From Gammaproteobacteria bacterium (GTDB lineage Bacteria; Pseudomonadota; Gammaproteobacteria; Chromatiales; Chromatiaceae), in contig JAGVUH010000077.1 in NCBI GenBank assembly GCA_019136395.1, forward strand, positions 1 to 14,690: a stretch of DNA of 14,690 nucleotides. Direction: 5' to 3'. The translations under genes and the position numbers were made by a program. This document shows, piece after piece, positions 6,456-13,795 of this stretch. The stretch's first letter is position 1. The number at the start of each line of letters is the position of its first letter. The notes beneath the pieces were generated by a model. It worked only from the letters and a program-made list of their open reading frames with translations, had not been told where the DNA came from and made no database searches.

Positions 6456-8478
6456 CCCCAGCCTCGACGCCCTGCTGACCCGCCACTTCGCCGGCAAGGT
6501 CGTCCGTAAGGACCTGACCAAGCTGATCAAGGAAGGCGCCAATGTGCCGGTGTACGTGCTGGAGTATCTGCTCGGCATGTACTGCGCCTCCGACGACGAG
6601 GAGACCATCCGCGACGGCCTGGAGACGGTCAAGACCATCCTGACCGACAACTACGTGCGCCCGGACGAGGCGGAGAAGGTCAAGTCCAAGATCAAGGAGC
6701 GCGGCAGCTACAAGGTCATCGACAAGGTGACGGTGCGGCTCAACGAGCGCCGCGATCTCTACGAGGCCCTGATCTCCAACCTGGGGATCAAGGACGCGGA
6801 GATCCCGGGGAGCTACGTCAAGCAGTTCGAAAAGCTGCTGGTGGGGGGCATCTGGTGCATCGTCACCCTGCATTACTTCTTCGAGGAGGGTAGCAAGGGC
6901 TCGCCCTTCACTATCAGCGACCTCAAGCCCATCCAGATGCCGAACATGGATCTGGAGGCCCTGTTCGAGGGCCGGCGTGGCTTTAGCGAGGGGCAATGGC
7001 TGGACGTGCTGTGCCGCTCTACCGGCATGGAGCCGGCCAATCTGGACGAGCGCGTGAAATGGCATCTGCTGGCGCGCATGGTGCCCTTCGTCGAGAACAA
7101 CTACAACGCCTGCGAACTGGGACCCCGCGGCACCGGCAAGAGCCACATCTACAAGGAGATCAGCCCAAACAGCATCCTGATCTCCGGCGGCCAGACCACG
7201 GTGGCCAATCTCTTTTACAACATGGCCCGCCGGACGGTGGGACTGGTCGGCCTTTGGGATCTGGTGGCCTTCGACGAGGTGGCCGGCATTTCCTTCAAGG
7301 ACAAGGACGGCGTGCAGATCATGAAGGACTTCATGGCCTCGGGCTCATTCGCCCGCGGCAAGGACGCGATCCAGGCCTCGGCCAGCATGGTCTTCGTCGG
7401 CAATATCAACCAGCCCGTGGACACCCTGGTGAAGACTAGCCATCTGCTGGCCCCCTTCCCGGAGCCCATGATCGATTCGGCCTTCTTCGATCGCTTCCAT
7501 GCCTATATCCCGGGCTGGGAAGTGCCCAAGATGCGTCCGGAGTTCTTCACCAACCAGTATGGGCTGATCACCGATTATCTCGCCGAGTTCATGCGCGAGA
7601 TGCGCAAGCGCAACTTCTCCGACGCCATCGACCGCTGGTTCAAGCTCGGCCGGGATCTGAACCAGCGCGATACCATCGCCGTGCGCCGGACGGTCTCCGG
7701 GTTGCTGAAACTGCTCTATCCGGCCGGCGACTTTGATAAGGAAGCCACGCGCCGCTGCCTGACCTATGCGTTGGAGACCCGCCGCCGGGTGAAGGAGCAA
7801 TTGAAGAAGATCGGCGGCATGGAGTTCTTCGACGTGCACTTCTCCTACATCGATCAGGAGACGCGGGAGGAGACCTTCGTCAGCGTGCCGGAACAGGGCG
7901 GTGACAAGCTGATCCCCAGCGGGCCCTTGAATCCCGGCGTGCTCCACACCGTTGCCACCGGTAGCGGTGGGCACCAAGGGCTGTATCGGCTGGAGACCCA
8001 GACGACGGCGGGTAATGGCCGGTTCAACACCTCGGGGCTGGGGACCAACAGCACCGCCAAGGAATCCGTCAAGGTCGCTTTCGACTACTTCAAGGCCAAC
8101 CTGACCCGCGTCAGCGGGCTGGCCAAGGCCGGCGACCATGACTACCACCTGCACACGGTGGAACTGCACAACACCGGGGCCACCAAGGCCATGACGTTGC
8201 CGAGCTTCGTCGCCCTCTGCTCCGGCGTGCTGGGGAAACCCGCCCAGGCTCAGCTCGTCGTGCTCGGCGACATGAGCCTTGGCGGCAGCGTGATCCCGGT
8301 CGAGAACCTGGCCGGGTGCCTGCAGGTGGCCTTCGACTCCGGTGCCAAGCGCATCCTGCTGCCAATGGCGAGCGTTGGCGATATCCCCAGTATCCCCGGC
8401 GAGCTGTTCGCCAAGTTCCAGACTTCCTTCTATGCCGACCCGGTGGATGCCGTGTTCAAGGCGCTGGGGGTGGAGTAA
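6445..8478 (+). CDS. brxL: BREX-1 Lon-like AAA+ protein BrxL
   Basis: BrxL is the last protein of type 1 BREX, a DNA-binding AAA+ ATPase with a Lon-protease-like C-terminal domain needed for phage exclusion. This protein has 677 residues, the family's usual length. The start at 6445 (M-T-S-D-P-S-L-D) gives the known N-terminus and an 11-bp overlap with pglZ; an open frame runs further upstream but is not needed. Walker A is G-P-R-G-T-G-K-S at 226-233 (Lys232). Walker B is L-V-A-F-D-E-V at 273-279. The Lon-like end contains G-D-M-S-L-G-G-S-V-I-P-V-E-N-L-A, where true Lon has a catalytic Lys in G-G-L-K-E-K. This copy lacks that Lys in the aligned motif, so protease activity is doubtful. It appears intact. 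Confidence 0.95.
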   Translation: MTSDPSLDALLTRHFAGKVVRKDLTKLIKEGANVPVYVLEYLLGMYCASDDEETIRDGLETVKTILTDNYVRPDEAEKVKSKIKERGSYKVIDKVTVRLNERRDLYEALISNLGIKDAEIPGSYVKQFEKLLVGGIWCIVTLHYFFEEGSKGSPFTISDLKPIQMPNMDLEALFEGRRGFSEGQWLDVLCRSTGMEPANLDERVKWHLLARMVPFVENNYNACELGPRGTGKSHIYKEISPNSILISGGQTTVANLFYNMARRTVGLVGLWDLVAFDEVAGISFKDKDGVQIMKDFMASGSFARGKDAIQASASMVFVGNINQPVDTLVKTSHLLAPFPEPMIDSAFFDRFHAYIPGWEVPKMRPEFFTNQYGLITDYLAEFMREMRKRNFSDAIDRWFKLGRDLNQRDTIAVRRTVSGLLKLLYPAGDFDKEATRRCLTYALETRRRVKEQLKKIGGMEFFDVHFSYIDQETREETFVSVPEQGGDKLIPSGPLNPGVLHTVATGSGGHQGLYRLETQTTAGNGRFNTSGLGTNSTAKESVKVAFDYFKANLTRVSGLAKAGDHDYHLHTVELHNTGATKAMTLPSFVALCSGVLGKPAQAQLVVLGDMSLGGSVIPVENLAGCLQVAFDSGAKRILLPMASVGDIPSIPGELFAKFQTSFYADPVDAVFKALGVE

Positions 8479-8482
8479 GGGT

Positions 8483-8521
8483 TTGCCCCACCGCTGCCCT
8501 GGATGGCAGGGGTGGCGGCAA
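8483..8521 (+). terminator. Hairpin after brxL, possible end of the BREX transcript
   Basis: The core arms CCACCGCTGCC (8488-8498) and GGCAGGGGTGG (8505-8515) pair with one mismatch around a 6-base loop. Five further pairs (8483-8487 with 8517-8521) form past a one-base bulge. It starts five bases after the brxL stop. No T-run follows, so intrinsic termination is uncertain. Confidence 0.4.
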
Positions 8522-8685
8522 CCGCGGATTGCCAAAATTGCAAGTGCCTAGCAAGAATAAAGAAAACAGCAAGACACCGCGCCTGGGGCCGTTGACCCCC
8601 TGGCATTGACGGCCTAATTTCTGACTCAGCCATCGCACTGGTCACGCACCAAGGCAACCGTGCCGAGATGGCTTCATCCATTCAG

Positions 8686-8692
8686 AAGGAGG
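8686..8692 (+). promoter_or_regulatory. Ribosome binding site AAGGAGG
   Basis: A near-perfect Shine-Dalgarno five bases before ATG 8698. It settles the start of the small secreted protein against the in-frame ATG at 8668, which has no such site. Confidence 0.75.
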
Positions 8693-8697
8693 CAGAG

Positions 8698-9030
8698 ATG
8701 CAGAGCAAATTCAAAGCGGTCCTGGTGGCTTTTGGGCTGACGATCTCCAGTACCAGCATGGCAACCCTGATTGATCCGTCGGCGTCCCCTACCTGGGCAC
8801 CATCCGCCGCCGGCACGAGTCCGGCTACCCTCCTCGCCCATTGGGACGGCGACCGATGGGATCGCCACAGGCACTACGAGCCCTGGTGGAAACGGGACCA
8901 CCATCGCCACTGGCATGATCGGGACTGGCGGCGCTGGGATCATCACCATGGATCACCCCCGCGCCACAAACCGCCACGCGTGCACTGGCATGATGGTCCG
9001 GGGCGTGATAAGCCCAGCTACCGCTGGTAA
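8698..9030 (+). CDS. Small secreted His/Trp/Arg/Asp-rich protein
   Basis: A 110-residue protein with a clear signal peptide: M-Q-S-K-F-K, then a hydrophobic stretch, ending S-T-S-M-A around residue 22. The mature part has a low-complexity region (about residues 48-110) dominated by His, Trp, Arg and Asp, with clusters such as H-H-R-H-W-H and D-H-H-H. This composition suggests an extracytoplasmic metal-binding or envelope-associated role, but no family is recognised. The start is set by the Shine-Dalgarno at 8686-8692. It stands alone on the + strand between brxL and the convergent zwf operon. It is probably a real gene, because start, secretion signal and composition agree, but the function is unknown. 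Confidence 0.65.
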   Translation: MQSKFKAVLVAFGLTISSTSMATLIDPSASPTWAPSAAGTSPATLLAHWDGDRWDRHRHYEPWWKRDHHRHWHDRDWRRWDHHHGSPPRHKPPRVHWHDGPGRDKPSYRW

Positions 9031-9060
9031 GGGCCAGGCTCGCGCTGGCAAATGCCACGC

Positions 9061-9139
9061 TGACACACCCCTTGGCCCGTCTCTCCACGCCCTCGGTGGC
9101 GAGGCGGGCCTAAGACAGTTCAGGCAGCAGGGGGTGTCA
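9061..9139. terminator. Nested hairpins between convergent genes (possible bidirectional terminator)
   Basis: The inner arms 9074-9088 (ggcccgtctctccac) and 9096-9110 (gtggcgaggcgggcc) pair over 15 positions with one wobble and one mismatch around a 7-base loop. An outer pair, TGACACACCCC at 9061-9071 and GGGGGTGTCA at 9130-9139, can close the structure. It sits between the stops of two convergent genes (9030 and 9195), where a shared terminator is expected. There is no poly-T. Confidence 0.5.
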
Positions 9140-9170
9140 ACGCCTACTGCTCAGTTCAGGCGGAACGCCT
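9116..9170. repeat. 10-bp direct repeat CAGTTCAGGC and small hairpin
   Basis: CAGTTCAGGC occurs at 9116-9125 and 9152-9161. The second copy leads into AGGCG-GAA-CGCCT (9158-9170), a short perfect hairpin. It lies just downstream of the end of the periplasmic protein gene on the - strand and may be part of its terminator. Confidence 0.4.
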
Positions 9171-9194
9171 CACGATGGCAGCAGCCTTACCCGC

Positions 9195-9857
9195 TCATTT
9201 CACGGCAAAGGCCTTCTCCACCGCGGCGAGATCAAGCGCCTTGAGATAGGCCTCCGCGTCTGCCTTGGTGATGCCCGTGCCCTCGATCTGGATCAGCAGG
9301 TTTCCCTCGCCCATCAGACTGATCTCCACCTGCTTGGCGGCCGGGTCTTCCTTGAGAATGCCGCGTCGTCCGGCATGGGTGTAGATCCGGGTGTTGGGCT
9401 CGCTCTGTAACAGCATCGGGTTGGAGAACATCATCGTCATCATGGGCATAAAGGGGGAATTGGCGGTGAACTTGATCTCTAGGCTGACGTCATCCGGCCG
9501 ATGATATTTCCGCGAGAGTTGGGTACCGACGATCATCGTCGCCACGCCGCCGGAGACGACCTCGGGCTCCTCCGCCGACCAGCCGGCGAGGGCCTCCGGC
9601 AGCAGTTTCACCAGGGACGCATTGACGCGTTCCTGGATGGCGGCAATGACGAATTGCAGCCCCTGAATACTGGCCTGGAACTCACCGCGTTCATAGGCGC
9701 CGCGGGCGGTGTCGATTTGGTCGGTGATGTCGTCAGCGCGAAGGGCGCTGACCTGACTCAGGGACAGGGCCAGGGTGGTGAGCAGGGGAACCAGGTGTTT
9801 CGTGGGCTTCATGAGCTTCATGGGCTTCAGGCTCGTGTGGTAAGGGGAATCGGACAT
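9195..9857 (-). CDS. Secreted/periplasmic protein of unknown function, coupled to zwf
   Basis: A protein of up to 220 residues. A basic N-terminus rich in K-P-M-K is followed by a hydrophobic stretch (L-V-P-L-L-T-T-L-A-L-S-L) and a likely signal peptidase site near A-L-R-A|D-D. The mature part opens with a helical region (D-Q-I-D-T-A-R-G-A-Y-E-R-G-E-F) and continues as a compact domain with a Met-rich stretch (P-F-M-P-M-M-T-M-M-F). No family is recognised. The ATG at 9857 shares one base with the zwf stop, which suggests translational coupling. ATG 9821 is an alternative start giving a shorter, more usual signal peptide. Its place at the end of the gnd-zwf operon does not by itself reveal a function. 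Confidence 0.75.
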   Translation of the reverse strand: MSDSPYHTSLKPMKLMKPTKHLVPLLTTLALSLSQVSALRADDITDQIDTARGAYERGEFQASIQGLQFVIAAIQERVNASLVKLLPEALAGWSAEEPEVVSGGVATMIVGTQLSRKYHRPDDVSLEIKFTANSPFMPMMTMMFSNPMLLQSEPNTRIYTHAGRRGILKEDPAAKQVEISLMGEGNLLIQIEGTGITKADAEAYLKALDLAAVEKAFAVK

Positions 9858-11341
9858 CAATCCATCACCTCATTGGGCTCCAGGGTGTGCCGCCAGCGGT
9901 GCTCCTCCTTGTCGAACAGGCGCCGGGATTCCCTGGGTCCCCAACTGCCGGCGGGGTAGGTCGGGATGTACTCCCGCTCCACGGCCCAGACGTCCAGGAC
10001 CGGCTCCACCACACGCCAGGCGTGCTCGACCTCGTCATAGCGCAGGAAGAGGGAGCGGTCGCCACGGATGACGTCCAGCAGCAGGTCCTCGTAGGCCTCG
10101 GTCACCTCCGCCTGGCCGCCGCGGAACTGGGCGTCGAGGCTGATCTGGCGGGTGCGCATCTCCAGGCCCGGCTGCTTGGCGGTGAGCTGGATGCGCAGAC
10201 TCTCCTCGGGCTGGATGCCGAGCAGGACCCAGTTGGGATCCATGCACTCCACCGGCGTGCCGCGGAAGAGTTGCATGGGCGGGTGACGGAAGCGGATGGC
10301 GACCATGGAGCGCGCCTCGGCCATGCGCTTGCCGGTGCGCAGATAGAAGGGCACGCCGCGCCAGCGCCAGTTGTCGACGTAGAGCTTGAGGGCGGCGTAG
10401 GTCTCGGTGACGCTGCGCGGGGCGACGCGCTCCTCCTGGACGTAGGCCGGCACCGGCTGGCCACCGACGGTGCCGGCGGCATACTGGGCGCGGAAGGCCT
10501 GGGCGTGGACGGCGGACTTGGTGATGGGCCGTACCGACTTGAGCACCTTGACCTTTTCGTCGCGCAGGGCCTCCGCCTCCATGGAGACCGGCGGCTCCAT
10601 GGCCACCAGGGTCAGGAGCTGGAGCAGGTGGCTCTGGATCATGTCGCGCAGGGCGCCGGTGGTGTCGTAAAAACCGCCGCGCGTCCCCACCCCCAGGGTC
10701 TCGGAGTGGGTGATCTGGACATGGTCGATGTGGTGGCGATTCCACACCGGCTCCAGCAGCAGATTGGCGAAACGGAACACCAGTACGTTCTGCACCGTCG
10801 CCTTGCCCAGGTAATGATCGATGCGGTAGATCTGCCGCTCCTGGAGGTGGCGGCCAATGCGCCGTTGCAGGTCGGCGGCGCTGGACAGGTCATGGCCGAA
10901 GGGCTTTTCAATGACCACCCGCCGCCAACCGGCGGCTTCGTCGAGGAGGCCCGCCTCGCCCAGCCGGGTGATGACCGGGCCATAGTGCTCGGGACCGACG
11001 GACATGTAGAAGGCGACATTGCCCGGCCCCTCCAGCGTCAGTTTGTCGCCCAGCCGGCGGTACAGCTCGGCATCCTCCAGGTCGCCGCGCAGGTACTCGA
11101 TGCGCCGGGTGAAGCGGTCGAAGAGGGCTGGGTCCAGACCACCGCGGGCCTTGGCGGCGAGGGCCTCGCGCACCTGGCCCCGCCATTCCTCGTCGGTGAA
11201 GGGCCGGCGGCCGGAGCAGAGGATGCGCAGGCCCGCCGCCAGGCGCCCGGCCTGGTCGAGGTGGTACAAAGCCGGCAGCAGCTTGGTCAGGGCCAGGTTG
11301 CCGGTGGCCCCGAAGATGACGAAGGCGCAGTCCTCACTCAT
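9857..11341 (-). CDS. zwf: Glucose-6-phosphate 1-dehydrogenase
   Basis: Catalyses the first step of the oxidative pentose phosphate pathway: glucose 6-phosphate plus NADP gives 6-phosphogluconolactone. The cytosolic protein has 494 residues, normal for the family. The nucleotide-binding fold is at the N-terminus (F-V-I-F-G-A-T-G-N-L-A). The active-site signature R-I-D-H-Y-L-G-K-A is near residue 180, and V-I-E-K-P-F-G-H-D precedes it. The open frame extends upstream to 11734, but the start at 11341 is chosen because M-S-E-D-C-A-F-V-I-F-G matches family N-termini and overlaps the gnd stop by 8 bp (ATGAGTGA). It appears intact. With gnd broken, the pathway may depend on another gnd copy or stop at 6-phosphogluconate in this genome. 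Confidence 0.97.
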   Translation of the reverse strand: MSEDCAFVIFGATGNLALTKLLPALYHLDQAGRLAAGLRILCSGRRPFTDEEWRGQVREALAAKARGGLDPALFDRFTRRIEYLRGDLEDAELYRRLGDKLTLEGPGNVAFYMSVGPEHYGPVITRLGEAGLLDEAAGWRRVVIEKPFGHDLSSAADLQRRIGRHLQERQIYRIDHYLGKATVQNVLVFRFANLLLEPVWNRHHIDHVQITHSETLGVGTRGGFYDTTGALRDMIQSHLLQLLTLVAMEPPVSMEAEALRDEKVKVLKSVRPITKSAVHAQAFRAQYAAGTVGGQPVPAYVQEERVAPRSVTETYAALKLYVDNWRWRGVPFYLRTGKRMAEARSMVAIRFRHPPMQLFRGTPVECMDPNWVLLGIQPEESLRIQLTAKQPGLEMRTRQISLDAQFRGGQAEVTEAYEDLLLDVIRGDRSLFLRYDEVEHAWRVVEPVLDVWAVEREYIPTYPAGSWGPRESRRLFDKEEHRWRHTLEPNEVMD

Positions 11342-12852
11342 CGAGGGTCCGCTCCTGGCGGTCACCCGCCCAGTCGGTATGGAAGCGCTGGCCGGCGGGG
11401 GCATCGAGGCGGCCATAGCCATGGGCGCCAAAATAATCACGCTGGGCCTGAAGCAGGTTGGCCGGCAGGCGGGCGCGACGGTAGCCGTCGAAGAAGGCCA
11501 GGGCGGCGGAGCAGGCCGGCAGGGGGATGCCGTGCTGGATGCCCAGGGTGACCGCCCGGCGCCAGCCAGGCTCGGCCCGGCGGATGGCGGCGGCGAAGAA
11601 GTCGTCGAGGAGCAGGTTCTCCAGGTCCGGGTTACGCTCGAAGGCGCGCTTGATGTCCCCCAGGAAGCGACTGCGGATGATGCAGCCACCACGCCACAGG
11701 AGGGCGATGTCGCCGTAGGCCAGGTTCCAGCCAAAGCGCTGGCTGGCGGCGCGCAGCAGCATGAAGCCCTGGGCGTAGGAGACCAGCTTGGCGGCGTAGA
11801 GGGCGTCCTGGACTGCCTGGACCCAGGAGCCTTCCCCGGGAGTCTGTGGGGCGCCGGAGACCGCCTCGCCGGTGGATACTGGCCCGGAGACGTTCTCCTG
11901 GCCTGGGGTCATGCCCCCTGAGGTTATGACGGCTGCCGGGGTCATTTCGGCCGCTGGGGTCGTTCCCGCCGCCGGGATCGATCCGCCCGCTGAAGTTGTT
12001 CCCGCCGCCGGGATCGATCCGGCCGCTGAAGTCGTTCCCACTGCCGGGATCGCTCCGGCTAAGGCCGCCGTCCCGGTGCGGCTGGCGGGGAAGACCGCCG
12101 CCGCTCGCTCGCGCTCCTCTTGGAGGGTGGAGAGGTAGCGGGCATTGACGGCCTCGCCGATCAGGGTCAGGGGCACGCCCAACTCCAGGGCGTCCACCGC
12201 CGTCCACTGGCCGGTGCCCTTCTGACCGGCGCTATCGCGGATGCGCTCGACCCGGGGGATGCCATCCGCGTCGCGCACGGCGAGGATGGCGGCGGTGATC
12301 TCGATCAGGTAGGACGCCAGCACCCCCTGGTTCCAGCGGGCAAAGGTGAGGCTGGCCCTCGACCTGGGCGGCGATGGGCTGGAGGAGGCCACGGATCAGG
12401 GGCCAGGCAGTTGGATCGCCGCCGGGCATCAGGGAGGGCCCGTGGCGCGCCCCCTCCTCGCCCCCGGAGACGCCCAGGCCGACGAAGTGCAGGCCGGCGG
12501 CCTGGAGCTGGGCATGGCGCCGGGAGCTGTCGGCGTAATGGGAGTTGCCCCCGTCCATGATGACATCGCCAGGCGCCAGGAGCGGCAGGAGCTGAGCGAT
12601 GACCGCGTCCACCCCGGACCCGGCCTTGACCATCAGCAGCACCACCCGCGGGTGACGCAGGGCCGCGACCAGCTCCGCCAGGGTCGGACAGCCCTGGATA
12701 TCCCGCCCCGCCGCCTCGCCGACCAGCAAGTCCCGCGTCCGCTCCCAGGTGCGGTTGTAGACCGCCACCGGGTTGCCATGATCGCTGAGGTTGAGCACTA
12801 GATTGCGGCCCATGACCGCCAGCCCGATGACTCCGATGTGCGCCTTACCCAT
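11334..12852 (-). pseudogene. gnd: 6-phosphogluconate dehydrogenase, internally deleted and frameshifted
   Basis: The N-terminal part (12852 to about 12350) has the NADP fold (G-V-I-G-L-A-V-M-G-R-N), M-V-K-A-G-S-G, D-G-G-N-S and G-V-S-G-G-E-E-G. After A-A-Q-V-E-G-Q-P the homology jumps to another frame at T-F-A-R-W-N-Q-G-V-L-A-S-Y-L-I-E-I-T and continues to the end at 11334 (V-S-Y-A-Q-G-F, R-G-G-C-I-I-R, Q-R-D-Y-F-G-A-H). Compared with the E. coli protein, about 50 residues are gone, including H-Y-V-K-M-V-H-N-G-I-E-Y with the catalytic Lys183 and Asn187. The first frame reads on to about 12232. The C-terminal half also carries an inserted Ala/Pro/Thr/Gly-rich repeat. The ATG at 12852 is supported by a good Shine-Dalgarno. 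An assembly error is an alternative explanation for the deletion. Confidence 0.88.
11923..12066 (-). repeat. 36-bp tandem repeat inside gnd (four units)
   Basis: Units at 11923-11958, 11959-11994, 11995-12030 and 12031-12066. The two central units are nearly identical and the outer ones are diverged. On the - strand each encodes 12 residues of the type G-T-T-S-A-G-G-S-I-P-A-A, in frame with the C-terminal half of gnd. The repeat sits in the linker between A-A-A-V-F and W-V-Q-A-V-Q-D-A-L-Y. The E. coli enzyme has only a short loop there. Confidence 0.85.
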
Positions 12853-12857
12853 GAACA

Positions 12858-12864
12858 CCTCCTC
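12858..12864 (-). promoter_or_regulatory. gnd ribosome binding site (GAGGAGG on the - strand)
   Basis: A strong Shine-Dalgarno five bases before ATG 12852. It supports that start over the upstream in-frame GTG at 12858, which overlaps the site itself. Confidence 0.75.
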
Positions 12865-13204
12865 AAATGCGATACCGCCGGCCCGATAGAGTGCGCGGCG
12901 ACCCGTCGTTCAGCCTCCGGTGCGCACCTGACGCATCGCCAGTGTCACATGCTCGGGAATAGCCAGGACTGAGCGCCAGGGTTAACTGTCAGGCGTTAAG
13001 CATATACCAGACGCCCCTTGGTTTTGGGGCAGAGGAGGAGGGGCCCATCTTTCAGCCGGCGAGAAACGCTCAGCCGGTGTAATCGCTCAGCCCCCTCGCG
13101 CCCCAGGATGGCTTTAGCGGCACAAGGTGCTGATTCTCTTACTCCCTCCCCCCTGGTGGGGGAGGGTTGGGGAGAGGGGGGTGGGGAGAGGGGAGTCTAA
13201 ATGG
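12865..13204. other. Gene-free interval between idi and gnd
   Basis: About 340 bp without a convincing gene on either strand. It should contain the gnd-zwf promoter on the - strand, but I cannot point to clear -35 and -10 boxes. Visible structure is limited to a weak stem (GCCCC at 13013-13017, GGGGC at 13026-13030) and the G-rich palindromic element at 13144-13197. Confidence 0.6.
13144..13197. repeat. G-rich palindromic element (REP-like hairpin plus G-tract tail)
   Basis: CCCTCCCCC (13144-13152) and GGGGGAGGG (13158-13166) form a perfect 9-bp stem with a 5-base loop. It is followed on the + strand by several runs of four to six G (to 13197). Similar CCCTCTCCCC...GGGGAGAGGG elements are dispersed in many proteobacterial genomes. 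It lies about 40 bp past the idi stop, so it could end that transcript. The G runs could form a quadruplex in single-stranded DNA. Confidence 0.6.
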
Positions 13205-13795
13205 TTACCAGCCGGTCTGATTCTGGACAAAGAGGCGACGGAAGAGCAAGGCGAACCAGGGGGTGAAGGCCTGGGGCCGGCGTCGCAGCAGGCGCTCGAC
13301 CCGGGCCAGGGGCACCCAGCGCCAGGCACTGATCTCCTCCGGGTTGGGGAGCGGGGCCCCGGGGTAGCGGCCGCGAAAGACGTGCAGGTATTCATGCTCC
13401 GTGAGCCCCGACGCTGGATCACGGGCCTCGTAGGTCAGTTGGGCGAATTCCTCCAGGGTGGTGGCGAAACCGAATTCCTCCGCCAGCCGGCGCTGGGCGG
13501 CGTCCCGGCTGGACTCCCCCGGGCGGGGATGACCACAGCAGGTGTTCGACCAGAGCTGGGCGAAGTGATACTTGCCATCGGCACGCCGCTGGAGCAGTAA
13601 TCGGTCCTGGTCATCGAAGACGAAGATGGAAAAGGCCCGATGCAACAGACCCTGCTGGTGGACGGCCAACTTACCGCCCGTGCCGCATGGCCGATCCTGG
13701 GGATCGACGAGGATGAGTTGCTCTTCCGGGGGATGTTGGTCTTCCGGCGGAGATTGCTCCTCCACCGTAAGTTGGGCTTGCGGCATCGTAACCAT
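13205..13795 (-). CDS. idi: Isopentenyl-diphosphate delta-isomerase, type I (Nudix)
   Basis: Interconverts isopentenyl and dimethylallyl diphosphate, balancing the C5 units for carotenoids, bacteriochlorophyll phytyl chains and quinones. The 196-residue protein has the isomerase active-site Cys in S-N-T-C-C-G-H-P and a Nudix-type helix (G-E-S-S-R-D-A-A-Q-R-R-L-A-E-E-F-G). The second catalytic region is T-E-H-E-Y-L-H-V-F and the conserved Trp is in I-S-A-W-R-W-V-P-L. Upstream, residues about 1-30 are Gln/Glu/Pro-rich and not part of the fold. The ATG at 13795 directly follows the stop codon of the RuBisCO-like gene (TGA-ATG), so the two are probably co-translated. A second ATG three codons later is possible. 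The gene is intact. Confidence 0.93.
   Translation of the reverse strand: MVTMPQAQLTVEEQSPPEDQHPPEEQLILVDPQDRPCGTGGKLAVHQQGLLHRAFSIFVFDDQDRLLLQRRADGKYHFAQLWSNTCCGHPRPGESSRDAAQRRLAEEFGFATTLEEFAQLTYEARDPASGLTEHEYLHVFRGRYPGAPLPNPEEISAWRWVPLARVERLLRRRPQAFTPWFALLFRRLFVQNQTGW

Noticed and set aside
4881..6650. Long open frame (589 codons) on the - strand opposite pglZ and the brxL start
   Set aside because: The product is a Gly/Leu/Val/Gln/His-rich text with no recognisable motifs. It mirrors the codon structure of the strongly supported pglZ gene in GC-rich DNA.
7345..8535. 396-codon open frame on the - strand opposite brxL
   Set aside because: Low-information Gly/His/Gln/Val-rich product overlapping the well-supported brxL.
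9887..11551. 554-codon open frame on the + strand opposite zwf
   Set aside because: Antisense shadow of zwf and the gnd end: compositionally biased, no motifs and no ribosome site. The - strand reading is a textbook G6PDH.
11923..12066. 36-bp periodicity considered as a CRISPR array
   Set aside because: Units are directly adjacent with no unique spacers, they stay in frame with gnd, and no cas genes are visible.
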